A DNA stretch of 64,000 nt from Paeniglutamicibacter gangotriensis Lz1y (lineage in GTDB: Bacteria > Actinomycetota > Actinomycetes > Actinomycetales > Micrococcaceae): positions 62,001 through 126,000 of the forward strand of contig NZ_AOCK01000002.1 in NCBI RefSeq assembly GCF_000348945.1, written 5' to 3'. The translations under genes and the position numbers were made by a program. The notes under the pieces were generated by a model. The model did not search any database and had not been told where the DNA came from. It saw only the letters and a program-made list of their open reading frames with translations. Below, in pieces: positions 62,530 through 64,000 of this stretch (positions are counted from its first letter, which is position 1; the number at the start of each line of letters is the position of its first letter).

Positions 62530-62907
62530 GTGTTTTTGGGAATCAATGGCAGTGAATTCATAGTGCTCGCGGTGCTGGCAGTGGTTATTCTGGGACCCGA
62601 AAAACTCCCCGAATACGCCGCACAGCTGGCGCGGCTGGTCAAGGAACTGCGACGCATGGCCACCGGCGCGAAGGAACAACTGCGCGAGGAAGTCGGAGAC
62701 GATATCGCCGACATGGACTGGCGCAAACTCGACCCACGCCAATATGACCCGCGCAAGATCATCAAGGACGCGTTGCTCGACGACTTTGAGGACGCGGTAT
62801 CCGCGGCGAAAGAAGCCCCCGCCATTTCGCACAAGCCGGTGGCGCTAGTCCGCACTGTGCCGCTGGCCGCACATGAGCCGGCACCGTTTGACAGCGAAGC
62901 GACCTAA
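62530..62907 (+). CDS. tatB: Sec-independent protein translocase TatB
   Basis: 125 residues from GTG 62530. The N-terminal helix LGINGSEFIVLAVLAVVILGPEKLPEYAAQLARLVKELRRM is the TatA/B hallmark with the FGxxE-like hinge here GPEKLP. An amphipathic helix and a soluble tail follow. Twin-arginine export complex. Just 42 bp after the anti-sigma factor; no htrA gene between them, unlike mycobacteria. Confidence 0.9.
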   Translation: MFLGINGSEFIVLAVLAVVILGPEKLPEYAAQLARLVKELRRMATGAKEQLREEVGDDIADMDWRKLDPRQYDPRKIIKDALLDDFEDAVSAAKEAPAISHKPVALVRTVPLAAHEPAPFDSEAT

Positions 62908-62953
62908 AGAGCACCCCATTGATTTGCTTCTGGCTCCTGCAGGGCCAGCTGAG

Positions 62954-62990
62954 AAGGGCGGCATCCCCGATAGTCGAGGATGCCGCCCTT
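62954..62990. terminator. Bidirectional hairpin terminator
   Basis: AAGGGCGGCATCC (62954-62966) pairs with GGATGCCGCCCTT (62978-62990). It separates the convergent tatB and mrp genes. Confidence 0.8.
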
Positions 62991-63050
62991 GCTCTGTCCT
63001 GTGGATCATGCCGTGGCGGGGTCCAGCGGGCCCGTGGGGCTCATCGCGCG

Positions 63051-64000
63051 CTATCGGGGGGTGACGCCCAGCTTCATCCCTGCCAGGCCGCGTGGGCGGT
63101 GCGTAAGCGCGCGGGCCATCGCAACGATTGAGGTGGCGGCGAGGGACGAGGGATGCGAGAGCACCAACGGCACCCCGGCATCTCCGCCGGAGCGCAACCA
63201 CGGATCCAGGGGCACCTGCCCCAGCAACGGGACCTTGGTACCCAGCACCAGTTCCAGGCGCCCGGCCAGCTCGGCGCCACCGCCGGAACCGAAGACCTCC
63301 AGGGTGGAACCGTCAGGCATCACCATGGCGCTCATGTTCTCGATGACACCCACAACCTTTTGACCGGTCTGCACCGCGACGGACCCGGCACGCTCGGCGA
63401 CCTGCGCCGCGGCGGCCTGCGGGGTCGTCACCACCACCAATTCGGAGCCGGGCAAAAGCTGCGAGACGGAGATGGCGATGTCGCCGGTGCCCGGGGGCAG
63501 GTCCAGCAGCAACACATCCAAGTCCCCGAAGTGCACATCGGTGAGGAACTGCTCCAAGGCCCGGTGCAGCATCGGTCCGCGCCAGATGACCGGCTTGTTG
63601 TCCGGAACGAACATGCCGATGGAAATGACCTTCACCCCGTGGGCCACCGGCGGCAGGATCATCTCATCCACGCGGGTGGGCCTGGCCTCGGGGATGCCCA
63701 GCAGCCCGGGGATCGAGAAGCCGTGCACATCGGCGTCGATGAGTCCCACGCGCAGCCCGTCGGCGGCCATCGCGCAGGCCAAGTTGGCGGTCAGCGTGGA
63801 CTTGCCGACCCCGCCCTTGCCGGAAGCGATGGCGATGACACGGGTCAGTGAGGCCGGATCGGAGAACGGGATGCTTCGGGAGACCAAGGATTCGCGCAGT
63901 TCGGCCCGCTGTTCGGGACTCATCACGCCCAGGGTGAGGTCCACCTCGCGGACCCCGGGCAGCGTGGACAGTGCCGCGGTGACGTCGGCTTCGATGGTCG
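63051..64000 (-). CDS. mrp: Mrp/ApbC family Fe-S carrier P-loop NTPase (partial)
   Basis: The 5' end lies beyond the window; the frame is open at 64000 with DVTAALSTLPGVREVDLTLGV visible upstream of the ATG at 63942, which is part of the MIP18/DUF59 N-terminal domain. The P-loop SGKGGVGKSTLTANLACAMA, switch DLPPGTGDIAISVSQLLPGSELVVVTTPQAAA and ENMSAMVMPDG (here without the CxxC pair) are typical of the actinobacterial Mrp. Loads iron-sulfur clusters on apo-proteins. Convergent with tatB, sharing the hairpin at 62954. Confidence 0.94.
   Translation of the reverse strand, partial: TIEADVTAALSTLPGVREVDLTLGVMSPEQRAELRESLVSRSIPFSDPASLTRVIAIASGKGGVGKSTLTANLACAMAADGLRVGLIDADVHGFSIPGLLGIPEARPTRVDEMILPPVAHGVKVISIGMFVPDNKPVIWRGPMLHRALEQFLTDVHFGDLDVLLLDLPPGTGDIAISVSQLLPGSELVVVTTPQAAAAQVAERAGSVAVQTGQKVVGVIENMSAMVMPDGSTLEVFGSGGGAELAGRLELVLGTKVPLLGQVPLDPWLRSGGDAGVPLVLSHPSSLAATSIVAMARALTHRPRGLAGMKLGVTPR

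Noticed and set aside
1-64000. tRNA, rRNA and riboswitch genes.
   Set aside because: No cloverleaf, rRNA core or known riboswitch motif was recognised by eye. A tRNAscan/Infernal search would be needed to exclude degenerate ones.

Overview
The window is one contiguous piece of a high-GC actinobacterial chromosome. Gene content, frequent GTG starts, the gluABCD order, the DUF3117, DUF3817, DUF3090 and SCO1664 families, and a Lrp/DivIVA/SigE/TatB/Mrp repertoire all point to Micrococcaceae (Arthrobacter, Paeniglutamicibacter or close kin). I cannot name a species from sequence alone.

Layout. 1-5.7 kb is a decayed accessory stretch: the 3' tail of an unidentified gene, a VanZ-like membrane protein, a DUF427 protein, an MbcA-type antitoxin with four tandem 11-bp repeats over its start codon and a broken RES toxin behind it, a small membrane protein, and a Tn3-family transposase stump carrying a 6-bp microsatellite. 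5.7-35 kb is mostly ordinary housekeeping: a methyltransferase, a BtrH-like protein, guaB3, a lone PTS IIA-like protein, a SURF1-DUF3817 pair, a DUF222/HNH nuclease, guaA, a giant helicase-like ATPase ending in an endonuclease-like domain, an FmdB/5-FCL/SAF group, an Lrp regulator, a NUDIX enzyme, an OpuAC-like lipoprotein, an AlaA-type aminotransferase, PPK2, an ACR3-like transporter, xseAB and ispH. ychF (35.2-36.3 kb) is a probable insertion point: its last 15 bp recur 1 kb downstream, and an XRE-MNT/HEPN toxin-antitoxin pair lies between the copies.

37-44.7 kb is a second plastic region. It holds the SCO1664/DUF3090/histidine-phosphatase trio, a DmdA-like aminomethyltransferase-fold protein, a barstar gene with an in-frame stop, a CrtA-like protein, and a graveyard of three truncated genes (channel, lysoplasmalogenase, ABC ATPase). 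44.8-64 kb returns to core genes: typA, an ArsR-type regulator, fdxA-dapC, gltA, dapD/dapE, the glutamate ABC operon gluABCD, a LOG-family protein, a DivIVA-like protein, DUF3117, and the conserved O-methyltransferase / sigE / anti-sigma / tatB / mrp neighbourhood known from mycobacteria. The last gene runs off the window.

How the genes work together. dapC, dapD and dapE supply three successive steps of the succinylase branch of lysine/diaminopimelate synthesis. guaA and guaB3 belong to guanine nucleotide metabolism. gluA-D import glutamate. SigE and its zinc anti-sigma factor form an envelope-stress switch beside TatB. The most unusual material is the set of three toxin-antitoxin type loci, each altered: a RES toxin with stop and frameshift, a HEPN toxin whose AMPylation-site tyrosine is cysteine, and a barstar with an ochre stop.
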